This document shows, piece after piece, positions 15,656 to 26,481 of a stretch of DNA of 39,343 nt. Both the position numbers and the translations under genes were made by a program. Positions within the stretch are counted from its first letter, which is position 1, and each line of letters starts with the position of its first letter. The notes below the pieces were generated by a model. That model was not told the DNA's origin and made no database searches. It saw nothing but the letters and a program-made list of their open reading frames with translations. The stretch lies in NCBI GenBank assembly GCA_017858255.1, contig JAFMBV010000025.1:1-39343 (forward strand), given 5' to 3'. This stretch comes from Bacteriovoracaceae bacterium (lineage in GTDB: Bacteria; Bdellovibrionota; Bacteriovoracia; Bacteriovoracales; Bacteriovoracaceae).

Positions 15656-17698
15656 TTAACTTGAAGCAGTTCCAACACTATATTTAATTAAGATTTCGAC
15701 AAGGGCATCTTTCTTTAAGGGCTTGCTTAAATAATCTACCATGCCAATTTCAAGACAATTTTCTTTATCAGTTATAAACGCATTGGCGGTTAACGCTATT
15801 ATAAGAGGAGCTTTATCTCCCCATTTCGCTATAACTTCTTTAGTAGCGCAAATCCCATCCATTACAGGCATTTGTAAGTCCATTAATATAATCGTGTAAT
15901 AACCTATAGGCTTTGCACTTAGTTGTGTTAATACTTCGGCTCCATTTTCGACCATATCGCATGTGTAGCCCAGCTTCTCTAATCTTAACTTTGCAACTTT
16001 TTGGTTAATTAGATTATCTTCTGCTAATAAAATTTGATGAGGATATCTTTTGGCCAACTGAGAATTATCTTTTTGAGTTGTTAAATTCGTTTTTGATTGA
16101 GTTCCATTTTTTAAAGTCAGCTCTAAGAAGAAGGTTGATCCAATTTTTTCCTTGCTCTCAAGGTAGACCTTACCCCCCATAGCCCCAGCTATTTTTGAAC
16201 ATATCGTTAAACCTAGACCGGTACCACCAAACTTTCGAGTGATTGAACTATCAGCTTGTTTAAAGGCATCAAAAAGGTTTTTTTGGTTTTCCTCTGAAAT
16301 ACCAATTCCATTATCTTTAACATAGATTTTAAGTTTGGTCGTGTCGCTATTCGACTCTAATACTTCATGGCCAATTTTAACTTTTCCATTGGATGTAAAT
16401 TTAATTGCATTAGAGACAAAGTTTATCAAAATCTGCCCAATTCTATTACTGTCACCTTCTACCCACAAATTTTCACTATCTTTCATATCGTGAACATGGT
16501 TAAGATCATTACCATTTTCTTTGGCCTTTGCTTCCATGAGCTTACATGTATTCGTTATCAACTGATTGAGGTTAAAGTTAATATTTTCGAGCTCAAAGTT
16601 CTCTGCTTCAATTTTACTTAAATCTAAAATATCAGTTAACAGCTCCAAAAGCGCCTCACTACTAACTGACGCCGTCTCAACCATTTCCTTTTGATCATTA
16701 GACAACTCCGTCTCTGCTAAAAGGTCGATCATGCCAATAATACCGTTCATTGGCGTTCTAATTTCGTGAGACATATTTGCCAAAAATTCCGATTTGACTC
16801 TCTCAGCTCTTTTCAAGGCCTCAGCTTTATTGTTGAGTTCTTCTTCTTTTAAAACTAGATCCGTAATATCTTGGCAAGTTCCAGAGAGTAAATTTACTTG
16901 ACCATCTTTAAGACGACCTTCCCCTCTTGCCTCAACCCATACCGTTTGACTAGGGTCCACATGTTTGAACGTTCTAAAGCGCATTAAATAAGGTTCACCA
17001 TTTTCAATACATTTACCAACGACACTTGCCCAATGATCGACATCCTCTGAGTGAATCGTTGACTTATGTTTTTCTAAATCAGGCTCTCCATTATTTATAT
17101 TCTCAGGAAATATATTAAACATTTCCTTAGACCATGAGGTTTGTCCTTCTTCTATATCAAAAGTCCATGAACCAATTTTTGCAATCGACTGGGCCAATTC
17201 TAAATCTTTATTTTTTTTATCAATCTGTCTTTCAAGACTTTTACGCTCTGTTATATCTTGAGCTATTCCTAAGAACGCCACAATATTCCCACTGTCATCC
17301 TTTATCGCTGTTATAGCTAGCTGTATAGGAAAACGTCGCCCATTTTTATGAACATAAATCCATTCGTATTCATTCTTTAAATTTAATACTGAATGACAGA
17401 TGAAGGTCTCAAAGCCAGGAGCTATATCTTGACCAAGCTTTTCACTAAACTCTTTGCTGCGAGCAATGACCTCATCGAGATCATGAAAAATAGCAGGAGT
17501 TTCTTTTCCAACAAGTTCATCCGCTTTATACCCAAGCATTTCTTCGGCTTTAGGGTTGAAGCTCGTGATTTCACCTGTAACGTCAGTGGTGATAAACGCG
17601 TGAGCAGCATGGTAATGGATAGTATTAAGTAAATCTAGAGATTCACCAAAATCAGTCATCTTAATATTGCTTAATAATTCTGGCTTTTTGTCAGACAA
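15656..17698 (-). CDS. Hybrid sensor histidine kinase (PAS-PAS-HisKA-HATPase-REC)
   Basis: A 680-residue soluble hybrid kinase. Domain order: PAS with PAC (about 25-155, ending FLGIAQDITERK), second PAS/PAC (about 165-285, ending SGTCQDITD), a short coiled coil, HisKA with phospho-acceptor His311 in MSHEIRTPMNG, HATPase with N box (NFVSNAIKF), G1 DNGIGIS and G2 GGTGLGL, and a C-terminal receiver with Glu560-Asp561, Asp607 in LMDLQMPVMDG and Lys659 in LSKP. There are no transmembrane segments, so it should sense a cytoplasmic or cofactor-bound signal. It begins at TTG behind GGAG; an ATG at 17659 has no such site. No partner phosphotransfer protein is adjacent. Confidence 0.93.
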   Translation of the reverse strand: MSDKKPELLSNIKMTDFGESLDLLNTIHYHAAHAFITTDVTGEITSFNPKAEEMLGYKADELVGKETPAIFHDLDEVIARSKEFSEKLGQDIAPGFETFICHSVLNLKNEYEWIYVHKNGRRFPIQLAITAIKDDSGNIVAFLGIAQDITERKSLERQIDKKNKDLELAQSIAKIGSWTFDIEEGQTSWSKEMFNIFPENINNGEPDLEKHKSTIHSEDVDHWASVVGKCIENGEPYLMRFRTFKHVDPSQTVWVEARGEGRLKDGQVNLLSGTCQDITDLVLKEEELNNKAEALKRAERVKSEFLANMSHEIRTPMNGIIGMIDLLAETELSNDQKEMVETASVSSEALLELLTDILDLSKIEAENFELENINFNLNQLITNTCKLMEAKAKENGNDLNHVHDMKDSENLWVEGDSNRIGQILINFVSNAIKFTSNGKVKIGHEVLESNSDTTKLKIYVKDNGIGISEENQKNLFDAFKQADSSITRKFGGTGLGLTICSKIAGAMGGKVYLESKEKIGSTFFLELTLKNGTQSKTNLTTQKDNSQLAKRYPHQILLAEDNLINQKVAKLRLEKLGYTCDMVENGAEVLTQLSAKPIGYYTIILMDLQMPVMDGICATKEVIAKWGDKAPLIIALTANAFITDKENCLEIGMVDYLSKPLKKDALVEILIKYSVGTASS

Positions 17699-17818
17699 TC
17701 AAGGCTCCGCGTAAAGAAAAAATTAATCACTATATTTTACCACTTCTTCCTGATTTTTTTTATTCAGGTACATTTTACCTCGAGCTTAAAAACCCCAAAA
17801 GACATTAAAAATAGTGAC

Positions 17819-17826
17819 TGACGTCA
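17819..17826. promoter_or_regulatory. Short palindrome upstream of N-ATPase operon
   Basis: TGACGTCA, an 8-bp perfect palindrome within CTGACGTCATCAG, lies in the divergent region between the kinase gene and the N-ATPase operon. It may be a regulator site, but 8 bp is short. Confidence 0.25.
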
Positions 17827-17854
17827 TCAGAATACGGCCATAACTATGACATAA

Positions 17855-19336
<1,482 letters not shown>

Positions 19337-19337
19337 A

Positions 19338-19742
19338 ATGATGAAAACGTCGATGACTCTTAAAATTCTTATCCCAACTGGAATATTTCTTGAACAAAGT
19401 GAAATTCTTTCCATTGTTGCCGATGGCAAAAGTGGTTCATTCGGTCTCTTGCCCCATAGACTCGACTGTGTCGCCGTCCTTATACCTGGGATTCTAACTT
19501 ATAGAATCGAAAAAGGTATGGATATCTATGTTGCTATTGATGAAGGCACGCTCGTTAAGACTGGTAAGACTGTAGCAATTTCAGTGCGAAATGCAATCGG
19601 AGGACCGGATCTAAATAACCTCAAACATACTGTTGAAGAAGAATTCATAAAGATCAACGAAGAAGAGAGAGGCCTTCGTCTTGCTATAGCAAAACTTGAA
19701 AGTAGTTTTGTCCAAAAATTTACGGAGATGCATCATGAATAA
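19338..19742 (+). CDS. atpC: N-ATPase epsilon subunit
   Basis: A 134-residue epsilon-type subunit. The N-terminal beta-sandwich is recognisable (LKILIPTGIFLE, then GSFGLLPHRLDCVAVLIPGIL), and a helical C-terminal tail follows (about 95-134). It couples the central stalk to the c-ring and in related enzymes restrains ATP hydrolysis. It starts one base after the beta stop codon and overlaps atpQ by 8 bases. Confidence 0.92.
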   Translation: MMKTSMTLKILIPTGIFLEQSEILSIVADGKSGSFGLLPHRLDCVAVLIPGILTYRIEKGMDIYVAIDEGTLVKTGKTVAISVRNAIGGPDLNNLKHTVEEEFIKINEEERGLRLAIAKLESSFVQKFTEMHHE

Positions 19743-20043
19743 AAAAAAGGCTCCCCCTAATTTCGTCCAAAAAATCGGTACAGAATCTGTGAAAAAGATC
19801 AAATCGAAAAAGAAGCATGAAAGTACTTGGTTTGGTTTAGGCATGATGGGTCTCATTGGTTGGTCGGTGGTTGTACCGACATTACTTGGTGCAGCTCTAG
19901 GTATTTGGTTAGATAAGCGAACGACAGTTAGTTTCTCATGGACCTTGACCTTACTTGTTGTTGGCCTCTGTATCGGTTGCTTAAATGCTTGGCACTGGAT
20001 GAGTAAACAGCACAAAGATATGCAGGAGGATGAAAATGATTGA
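19735..20043 (+). CDS. atpQ: AtpQ (AtpI-like) subunit of N-ATPase
   Basis: A 102-residue protein with a Lys-rich N-terminus and two transmembrane helices (GMMGLIGWSVVVPTLLGAAL, then a second starting near TLTLLVVGLCIGCLNAWHW), the AtpI-type pattern. AtpI-like proteins help assemble the c-ring or supply ions; in N-ATPase operons this gene is called atpQ. The ATG at 19735 follows ACGGAG and overlaps the epsilon stop; the longer frame from 19696 lies within epsilon. Confidence 0.88.
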   Translation: MNKKKAPPNFVQKIGTESVKKIKSKKKHESTWFGLGMMGLIGWSVVVPTLLGAALGIWLDKRTTVSFSWTLTLLVVGLCIGCLNAWHWMSKQHKDMQEDEND

Positions 20044-20338
20044 AAACATAGATATCATAATCATTCTTATCGTTGGAATATTACTCGGAACATTCTTTTA
20101 CTCTGGTCTTTGGTGGACTGTTGATCAAGCAAGAAATTTACCTGTGCCTCTTTTTATGTTTTTAGTAAGTTTTCTCCTTAGAGTTAGTGTGACCCTAATT
20201 GGTTTTTATCAACTGATTAAAAGTTACCCTGAGGAACAAGGAATGAGCATCGCGATCTGTCTCTTTGGTTTTTGGACAGCAAAATTTCTTATCACAAGTG
20301 TCGTTCATCTCAAGAAGGGGCGAAAGGATGCAACTTAG
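20036..20338 (+). CDS. atpR: AtpR subunit of N-ATPase
   Basis: A 100-residue membrane protein with three hydrophobic segments, the AtpR protein found only in N-ATPase operons. Its segment PVPLFMFLVSFLLRVSV carries the intramembrane Arg thought to interact with the carboxylates of c subunits during ring assembly. The ATG at 20036 sits 6 bases behind GGAGG; the ATG at 20030 overlaps that site. It overlaps atpQ and atpB. Confidence 0.88.
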   Translation: MIENIDIIIILIVGILLGTFFYSGLWWTVDQARNLPVPLFMFLVSFLLRVSVTLIGFYQLIKSYPEEQGMSIAICLFGFWTAKFLITSVVHLKKGRKDAT

Positions 20339-21035
20339 TCCCGATAGTATTATTTACTGGCAAAGTGGTCCTTGGAAAATCAATTCGACTATACTAACGA
20401 CTTGGGCATTGATATTTTTTCTGACATTAAGTTCAAAATTAATAGCTAGAAAAATGTCCGCGGGTATTGAGCGTTCTCGTTGGCAGAATCTTTTAGAAAT
20501 TATCGTCTCTAATATTGAAAAACAAATTGTAGATGTAGGACTGAGTGAACCACGTAAGTATCTTGGATTTTTAGGGACAATATTTCTTTTTATCGCCACA
20601 GCGAGTGTTTGTACGATTATCCCAGGATATGAAACGCCAACTGGCTCCTTATCAACAACAACCGCCTTAGCTTTATGCGTATTTTTCGCTGTTCCCTTTT
20701 TTGGAATCAATGAAATTGGTCTGAGTAGTTATTTGCGCTCCTATATGAGACCAACATTTATCATGCTGCCTTTTAATATTATAAGTGAAGTCTCTAGAAC
20801 CTTAGCGCTCGCCATCCGTCTCTTTGGTAATATGATGAGCGGAACATTAATCATTGCTATCTTAGTCTCTGTTACGCCTTTGTTATTTCCTATTATTATG
20901 AGGGCACTTGGACTACTCACAGGAATGGTTCAAGCCTATATTTTTACTGTTTTAGCTGCTGTTTACATTGCTGCGGCCACCAGAGTGATAAAACCACAAC
21001 CTCCCCTAATCCCCATTAAAAAGGAAAATATATGA
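20328..21035 (+). CDS. atpB: N-ATPase a subunit
   Basis: A 235-residue membrane a subunit, the ion channel half of the motor. The essential Arg is visible in LALAIRLFGNMMSG, and the following helices end with TGMVQAYIFTVLAAVYIA, the conserved C-terminal half-channel helix. The ATG at 20328 lies inside the end of atpR and gives the usual short N-terminus; GGGGCGAAAGG precedes it. It overlaps atpE by four bases (ATGA). Confidence 0.94.
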   Translation: MQLSPDSIIYWQSGPWKINSTILTTWALIFFLTLSSKLIARKMSAGIERSRWQNLLEIIVSNIEKQIVDVGLSEPRKYLGFLGTIFLFIATASVCTIIPGYETPTGSLSTTTALALCVFFAVPFFGINEIGLSSYLRSYMRPTFIMLPFNIISEVSRTLALAIRLFGNMMSGTLIIAILVSVTPLLFPIIMRALGLLTGMVQAYIFTVLAAVYIAAATRVIKPQPPLIPIKKENI

Positions 21036-21313
21036 GCAGTTCGACAATTATCGCTGTGGTATCAATTTTGATCGCAGGAATTTCAACAAGTTTTGGCGCC
21101 ATAGGCCCAGCTCTTGCGGAGGGAAGGGCCGTTGCGGCCGCCCTTCAGTCCTTAGCCCAGCAACCTGATGCCTCAACAACAATTACGCGAACCTTATTTG
21201 TAGGTCTTGCAATGATTGAATCTACCGCGATCTATTGCTTGGTGGTTTCAATGATTTTAATTTTTGCCAATCCATTTTGGAATCACTTTATCGCAGAAAA
21301 TATAGGGAAGTGA
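21032..21313 (+). CDS. atpE: N-ATPase c subunit with two carboxylates
   Basis: A 93-residue hairpin of two helices, the c-ring protomer. Helix 1 contains Glu30 in GPALAEGRA, the position filled by Gln in classical Na+ F-ATPases; helix 2 contains Glu63-Ser64-Thr65 and Tyr68 in AMIESTAIY, the residues that bind Na+ in the Ilyobacter-type ring. Two facing carboxylates are a known feature of N-ATPase and some fusobacterial rings. Ser/Thr/Tyr suggest Na+ binding, but a two-carboxylate N-ATPase ring has been reported to move H+, so the ion is not settled by sequence. Confidence 0.95.
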   Translation: MSSSTIIAVVSILIAGISTSFGAIGPALAEGRAVAAALQSLAQQPDASTTITRTLFVGLAMIESTAIYCLVVSMILIFANPFWNHFIAENIGK

Positions 21314-21317
21314 AATT

Positions 21318-22094
21318 ATGCTCATAGACTGGTTTACTGTCCTAGCACAGGTCACGAATTTCCTTATTCTCATATTCCTCTTAAAGCGATTTCTTTATGA
21401 ACCAATACTTAATGCTATTGATAAGCGGGAAGAGTTAATAGCCAAAAGAATTTCTGACGCTAAAGAAATGGAGGATGAAGCAAAGATGATTGGAAAAGCA
21501 CTTAAAGATAAGATTGAGGATTATGACAAGCACAGCACGGATCGTGAGAGGGAATTGAATGAAAAATTAAAGCTCGAAAGTGAACGTATGCGAGAGAAAG
21601 CAAGAATAGCGGCCGTTAAACTAAGCGAAAAGTGGCATAAAAACCTCGAAGAAGAGGCCTTCCATTTAAACCAAGTGATCGTTAAGCGTACACAATCAGA
21701 AGTTATCGCTCTCACGAGAAAAACTCTTAGTGACCTTGCTGGCACAGAGCTAGAAGACCGGATGATTGAAGTATTTGTTAAAAGATTAAAAGGAATGGAT
21801 CAGAATAGGAGGGAAAACTTAAAATCAATATTACAGGCCTCTCAAAATAAAATCACTATTAATAGTTCATTTGAAATTTCAAATACCCAAATCGAAACCA
21901 TAAAAAGCACAGTAACCAAACTTGTCAATACACAAATCGAAGTCCAAGTGGAAGTGGTGCAAAACCTCACAAGTGGTATCGAGTTGATTATGAATGGGCA
22001 AAAGATTGCATGGAGTATAGAAAACTATTTGGTCTCAGTTGAAGAGCGCTTTCAAAAAACTTTACAAGATAACATTAAAGGCAAGATAGGCTAA
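21318..22094 (+). CDS. atpF: N-ATPase b subunit with delta-like extension
   Basis: A 258-residue protein, about 100 residues longer than ordinary b subunits. Residues 1-25 form the membrane helix ([20 protein letters not shown]), followed by the [15 protein letters not shown] junction and a long charged coiled-coil to about 140. The remainder, including the terminal [19 protein letters not shown], has the look of the C-terminal domain of delta (compare the family pattern of a hydrophobic strand, a Gly turn and a short helix). No separate atpH exists in the operon, so this fusion probably supplies the peripheral-stalk cap. Confidence 0.9.
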   Translation: MLIDWFTVLAQVTNFLILIFLLKRFLYEPILNAIDKREELIAKRISDAKEMEDEAKMIGKALKDKIEDYDKHSTDRERELNEKLKLESERMREKARIAAVKLSEKWHKNLEEEAFHLNQVIVKRTQSEVIALTRKTLSDLAGTELEDRMIEVFVKRLKGMDQNRRENLKSILQASQNKITINSSFEISNTQIETIKSTVTKLVNTQIEVQVEVVQNLTSGIELIMNGQKIAWSIENYLVSVEERFQKTLQDNIKGKIG

Positions 22095-22105
22095 AAAAGG
22101 GCACC

Positions 22106-23638
22106 TTGAAAGAAGAAGCAAATTATTTAAAAAATTCTCTTGATCTAGCATTTACTTATCTCGGTGATATTCGAGAGGACTTTTTGCCAGAACTAGACTT
22201 CAAGGAAGTCGGTAAAATTACAAGTATAGCGGTAAGTGTGGCGAAGGTTTCGGGTCTTCCAGGAGTTGGATTCGACGAACTCCTCTCCTTTCCAGGGGGA
22301 GTTCAAGGCATCGTATTTAATGTGGATGCTGACGAAGTTGGGGTGGTTTTATTAAGTGATTACTGGCGCCTAAAAGCAGGAGACGAAGTACGACGCACGG
22401 GCCGTGTGATGGATATTCTTGTAGGAGAGAAATTATTAGGAAGAGTTCTCGATCCTCTGGGTCGTCCCCTAGATAACAGAGGGCCATTAAAAGTAAGTCA
22501 TCGTTTACCAGTTGAAAGACCAGCACCTCCTATCATGAACCGCTCCCCTGTCACAGAACCCCTTCAAACTGGTATTAAAGTTATAGATGCCCTTATCCCA
22601 ATAGGTCGTGGCCAACGTGAATTAATCTTAGGTGATCGCCAAACTGGAAAAACAACCATTGCCATTGACACGATTCTTAATCAACGTGATCAAAATATAC
22701 TTTGTATTTATTGCGCTATCGGACAGCGTGCTTCAGCGACGGCCAAAGTGGTGGCAACTTTAAAAGAAAAGGGTGCTATGGAGTATACAGTTGTCATTGT
22801 AACAGAAGGCAACGACTCACCAGGGCTAACTTATGTTGCCCCCTATGCAGCAACCTCCATTGCAGAATTTTATATGGAGCAGGGTCGCGATGTATTGATT
22901 GTTTATGACGATCTTACCCATCATGCCCGCGCCTATAGGGAACTATCGTTACTACTAAGAAGGCCCCCAGGACGAGAGGCGTTCCCAGGAGATATTTTCT
23001 ATATTCATTCCAGACTTTTAGAAAGAGCAACTCACCTTAGTGAAGATCTTGGCGGGGGCTCTCTCTCTGCCCTGCCGATTATAGAAACTGAGGTCCAGAA
23101 TATATCTGCCTATATCCCTACAAATCTTATTTCTATAACTGATGGCCAAATATATCTCTCCCCCTCTCTCTTTGAATTGGGCGTTCTCCCAGCGATAGAT
23201 TTTGGAAAGTCCGTTTCAAGAGTCGGTGGAAAAGCACAGCGTAGGGCCTATCGTGATGTAACAGGTGATCTCAAACTGGCCTATGCTCAGTATGAAGAGC
23301 TGGAGACTTTTGCTCGTTTTGGAGCGCGATTAGACGAAGAGACAAAGAATATTATTAATCATGGGAAAAAAATTCGTATTTGCCTTAATCAAAATGAATT
23401 TTCTCCTGTTAATATATTTGCCCAAATTGTTTTACTCATGGCCTTAAAGAAAAAACTCTTAGACAGAGTTCCTCAAGCTCAAATGGAAGAGGCGAAAAGT
23501 TTACTACTCGATGCCTCAAAAGATACACCGGACGAAATACAAAAACTATTTATTAATGATCAGGTGTTGAGTCTTGATCAACAAAAGGTGATCACTGATC
23601 TAATTAAAGAGTCGCTAGCGCCTTTATTAAAAGATTAA
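22106..23638 (+). CDS. atpA: N-ATPase alpha subunit
   Basis: A 510-residue alpha subunit. Walker A is GDRQTGKTT; the arginine finger region follows [10 protein letters not shown], and YCAIGQRAS and [18 protein letters not shown] complete the nucleotide-binding core. It forms the non-catalytic sites of the hexamer and offers the Arg finger to beta. Translation starts at TTG behind AGGG, 11 bases after the atpF stop. Length is normal. Confidence 0.95.
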   Translation: MKEEANYLKNSLDLAFTYLGDIREDFLPELDFKEVGKITSIAVSVAKVSGLPGVGFDELLSFPGGVQGIVFNVDADEVGVVLLSDYWRLKAGDEVRRTGRVMDILVGEKLLGRVLDPLGRPLDNRGPLKVSHRLPVERPAPPIMNRSPVTEPLQTGIKVIDALIPIGRGQRELILGDRQTGKTTIAIDTILNQRDQNILCIYCAIGQRASATAKVVATLKEKGAMEYTVVIVTEGNDSPGLTYVAPYAATSIAEFYMEQGRDVLIVYDDLTHHARAYRELSLLLRRPPGREAFPGDIFYIHSRLLERATHLSEDLGGGSLSALPIIETEVQNISAYIPTNLISITDGQIYLSPSLFELGVLPAIDFGKSVSRVGGKAQRRAYRDVTGDLKLAYAQYEELETFARFGARLDEETKNIINHGKKIRICLNQNEFSPVNIFAQIVLLMALKKKLLDRVPQAQMEEAKSLLLDASKDTPDEIQKLFINDQVLSLDQQKVITDLIKESLAPLLKD

Positions 23639-23657
23639 AAGAAAAAGGAGTGAGCTA

Positions 23658-24557
23658 ATGCCCATGACAATGGCCAATCTACAAAAGAAAATGGGCATAG
23701 CAAATGACCTTCAATCTGTCGTTCGAACAATGAAGGCGATTTCGGCATCTAGTATTGCAGAATATGAAAAATCATTAAATGCCTTAACTGAGTACTTCCA
23801 ATCAGTAGAGCTTGCATTGGGAGCGTGTTTTCGCAAAGACCTACAATCTCAAAAGAACCTATTTATTATTGATGATAGAGAAAAAGAAAAAAACATTGTA
23901 AATATTGTCGTCTTTGGCTCTGACCAAGGTTTAGTGGGAAAGTTTAACGATGTAATAGCTCAGTTCGCTCTAAAAGAAATGGAAGTAATTCCTAATCCTA
24001 TTCGAATCTATTGTGTTGGAGAGCGTGTTCAAAGTCGTCTTATCGATATGGACCAGACTATTGAACAGGTTTTTTTACTTCCAACTTCTGTTAAGGCGAT
24101 TACCCCACTTATAGGCCAGATACTTTTAGAAACTATTTCAAATACTGAGAATATGGAAGAGTCCACCCTTTACTTAATTTATAACGAAAGGAAAGCTGGT
24201 GCCTTATATGAATCAGTTATCAAAACCATTCTTCCTCTTAATCAAGCTTGGCAACAAAAGATCACAAGGAGTCCCTGGCCTAGTAATCAATTGGCCGAAA
24301 TTATAGGAGATGGTAGGTCTACCTTAGTTGTACTTCTGCGGGAGTATCTCTTTGTTTCTCTCTTTAGAGCGTGTACAGAATCCTTGGCAAGTGAAAATGT
24401 GAGCCGACTGGCCGCGATGCAAAGAGCTGATCAGAATATTGTCGAAGTACTTGAAAGTATGAATGCTACCTTTCATCAATTGCGCCAAGCTGGTATCGAT
24501 GAAGAGTTATTCGATGTTATCTCTGGATTTGAAGCTATATCCAAAGATCTTACTTAA
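23658..24557 (+). CDS. atpG: N-ATPase gamma subunit
   Basis: A 299-residue gamma subunit, the rotor shaft. The N-terminal helix with MKAISASSI and the C-terminal helix with ENVSRLAAMQRADQNI match the two ends that form the coiled-coil inside the alpha-beta ring; the middle SDQGLVGKFND is the conserved Rossmann-like start. AAAAGGAGTG precedes the ATG. It closes the nine-gene operon. Confidence 0.94.
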   Translation: MPMTMANLQKKMGIANDLQSVVRTMKAISASSIAEYEKSLNALTEYFQSVELALGACFRKDLQSQKNLFIIDDREKEKNIVNIVVFGSDQGLVGKFNDVIAQFALKEMEVIPNPIRIYCVGERVQSRLIDMDQTIEQVFLLPTSVKAITPLIGQILLETISNTENMEESTLYLIYNERKAGALYESVIKTILPLNQAWQQKITRSPWPSNQLAEIIGDGRSTLVVLLREYLFVSLFRACTESLASENVSRLAAMQRADQNIVEVLESMNATFHQLRQAGIDEELFDVISGFEAISKDLT

Positions 24558-24571
24558 AATCTCGGTCAAGA

Positions 24572-24850
24572 CTATGGTTTTCTTCTAATTTTTAAGAGTT
24601 CCGGCGATCTCAATAATTTCCTTGCCTCGTCTAGTTCAGCTTTTATTTTTTCGTCAAAATCTTTATTAGAGTTCCTCTCCATGTATGTGAGTGCCGTAAA
24701 AATATGGTCAACAGAGCGCACCAAAGAGTTGTGACCTGCAGTTATCTCACCAATACGTTCAGAAAAGATTCTATTGGCAAGAATAACATTTGCCACCATT
24801 GTAATGGCGATGAGGATAATACCTTGAAGAAAAATATTTTTACGGTTCAT
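24572..24850 (-). CDS. Small single-pass membrane hypothetical protein
   Basis: A 92-residue protein with one N-terminal transmembrane helix (about 8-27, LQGIILIAITMVANVILANR) and a charged helical tail. AAGGAGATGAAGC before the ATG is a strong ribosome binding site, and a TTCAAA-17-TATTAT promoter lies upstream, supporting it as a real gene. No family recognised. It resembles the membrane-plus-helix part of chemoreceptor-like proteins but has no signalling domain. Confidence 0.65.
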   Translation of the reverse strand: MNRKNIFLQGIILIAITMVANVILANRIFSERIGEITAGHNSLVRSVDHIFTALTYMERNSNKDFDEKIKAELDEARKLLRSPELLKIRRKP

Positions 24851-24895
24851 GCTTCATCTCCTTGAGCTTACAATATTTACGAACTGCTCAACGAT

Positions 24896-24931
24896 ATAAT
24901 ATGCTTAATTGTAGTACTTTTGAATTATAAT
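24896..24931. promoter_or_regulatory. Overlapping divergent promoters
   Basis: Minus strand: TTCAAA (24919-24924) and TATTAT (24896-24901) are 17 bases apart, directed at the small membrane protein gene. Plus strand: a perfect TATAAT at 24926-24931 faces the S51 peptidase gene, with only a poor -35. The two overlap, so transcription may be mutually exclusive. Confidence 0.45.
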
Positions 24932-24982
24932 CGAGCTTATAACAATATTTTATTTAAAAATATGGTCTGGAGACTAAAATCA

Positions 24983-25663
24983 ATGAAACTGATTATGACA
25001 GGAGGCGGAGATTCAGAGCACTTTGAGGAAATTGATCAATTCTTTATTTCTCTTCTAAGTACAGACCCCAAGCTACTCTTTATTCCCCTCGCAGGTGATC
25101 CCGAAAACTTTAATGATGGCCTTGAGAGAATCCAAGGTACCTTTTCAACGATCCATTTTGAAAAGATAGAAATGTGTTTAGATTTAGAAGAATTGGAGTG
25201 GGAATACTTAAAAAATTTTGATGCCATTTATATTGATGGAGGGAATACTTTCACTCTTATGGAAGAAATTCGAAATACCCACTTCTATGAGCTTATTCAT
25301 CGCTTCATTCACCACGGTGGCGTGATCAATGGAGATAGTGCTGGTGCGATTATTTTAGGAAGCCACCTTGAGACGGCTCACTTCGGAGAAACTCCCGATG
25401 AGAACTTAGCAAATATTATCTCTTATCAAGGTCTCAACTTACTAGGTCAGTATGCCATTCATTGCCACTATCAAGAATCTGAAAAGAAGGAAGTTCAAGA
25501 GTTTGTAGAAGAGTTCGGTTTTCCCGTTATTGCTCTTCATGAAAATTCGGCGATTTGCGTGAATGACCGAGAGATTGAGGTTATCGGGGAGGCTTCAGCT
25601 ACTATTTTCACTCATAAAAGCGTTGAGGTTGTCCTTCCTGGACACAAGAAATTAATGGAATAA
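24983..25663 (+). CDS. Peptidase S51 family protein (dipeptidase E / cyanophycinase-like)
   Basis: A 226-residue protein. The ATG at 24983 is favoured over the codon at 24920 because GGAG precedes it and it starts with the family's first strand MKLIMTGGGD. The nucleophile elbow is INGDSAGAIIL with Ser119, and YIDGGNTF (84-91) is the conserved preceding loop; His residues follow in AIHCHYQ. S51 enzymes cleave alpha-Asp dipeptides or cyanophycin. The sequence has no signal peptide, so it is cytoplasmic and more likely a dipeptidase-type enzyme than a secreted cyanophycinase. Confidence 0.85.
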   Translation: MKLIMTGGGDSEHFEEIDQFFISLLSTDPKLLFIPLAGDPENFNDGLERIQGTFSTIHFEKIEMCLDLEELEWEYLKNFDAIYIDGGNTFTLMEEIRNTHFYELIHRFIHHGGVINGDSAGAIILGSHLETAHFGETPDENLANIISYQGLNLLGQYAIHCHYQESEKKEVQEFVEEFGFPVIALHENSAICVNDREIEVIGEASATIFTHKSVEVVLPGHKKLME

Positions 25664-25667
25664 AGAC

Positions 25668-25686
25668 TTTAAGAAAAAATCTTAAA
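25668..25686. terminator. AT-rich hairpin between convergent genes
   Basis: TTTAAGA and TCTTAAA pair perfectly around an AAAAA loop, between the S51 gene and the opposing gene ending at 25682. The stem is 7 bp and nearly all A/T, so it is a weak candidate. Confidence 0.3.
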
Positions 25687-26308
25687 TCGTATCTAAGATT
25701 AGACTATAAAGTTTGGCCATTTTTGACTCAAAAAATCTAACCCCAGTTTCTTCAATAAATTGTTCTTTTTGTTTTTCTCTAAGAACTTTTAGACCCATCG
25801 AACCTTGTGAAGTTTTTGTAATGCTAATCTCTACTTCAGTAACGCCGTCTGCAGAAATTGAGGAAAAGGTTTGGGTTTCAAGGATAAAACTTTCGTATAC
25901 TACAGAGTCGTCGTCGTTAACTAATAGACAGCATGGTCCCGGTATGACAAGTGTAAAGTCTGCTTCCACCGCACCAACTCTAAGTTTAACGGAATCAATT
26001 GTCTTAGTAGGAAGAAGAATCTTACTTTTAACTGTTACCGTTTTACCTGGTTTTATCCGTATATAGTTTGAAAAAGGAGCATGAATATTTTCCGATGTAC
26101 TGCCTATAAGAGAGCCTAAATTATTGCGGCTTTCAGCGTTTATAAGGGTCACGCCAATTTTATATTCATTACTGCTACTAATGGGATCAGCGTAGTCTAA
26201 GGCTTTGAGTGTTACTTTAACTTCAAACTCTGAATAGTCTACTTCTGTACTAGCAAAGGCAGATGTCATGAATAGTGAAGTTATAATAAATAATGATAGA
26301 AATTTCAT
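25682..26308 (-). CDS. Exported hypothetical protein
   Basis: A 208-residue protein. The ATG at 26308 is chosen because AAGGA lies about 10 bases upstream and a signal peptide follows (MKFLSLFIITSLFMTSAFAS); the longer frame from 26344 would bury it. The mature part is mostly beta-type, with an adjacent cysteine pair in GPCCLLV and a helical C-terminus. It lies 173 bases downstream of the fibre gene on the same strand and could be co-transcribed or independent. Family not recognised. Confidence 0.7.
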   Translation of the reverse strand: MKFLSLFIITSLFMTSAFASTEVDYSEFEVKVTLKALDYADPISSSNEYKIGVTLINAESRNNLGSLIGSTSENIHAPFSNYIRIKPGKTVTVKSKILLPTKTIDSVKLRVGAVEADFTLVIPGPCCLLVNDDDSVVYESFILETQTFSSISADGVTEVEISITKTSQGSMGLKVLREKQKEQFIEETGVRFFESKMAKLYSLILDTI

Positions 26309-26481
26309 TGGCGATAATCCTTGTAAACCTTTAATTGTTGCCAAGGTATCCTAATTATTAATATTTGACCTACTCAGGGCCCTTATTTACATACCTTTTA
26401 AGAAACTAACACTTAATAGGTAGGCTTATTTCTAGCATTTTTAGGTGAAAAGAGCAGATGATCCCAAGGGTGGGTTAGGAA

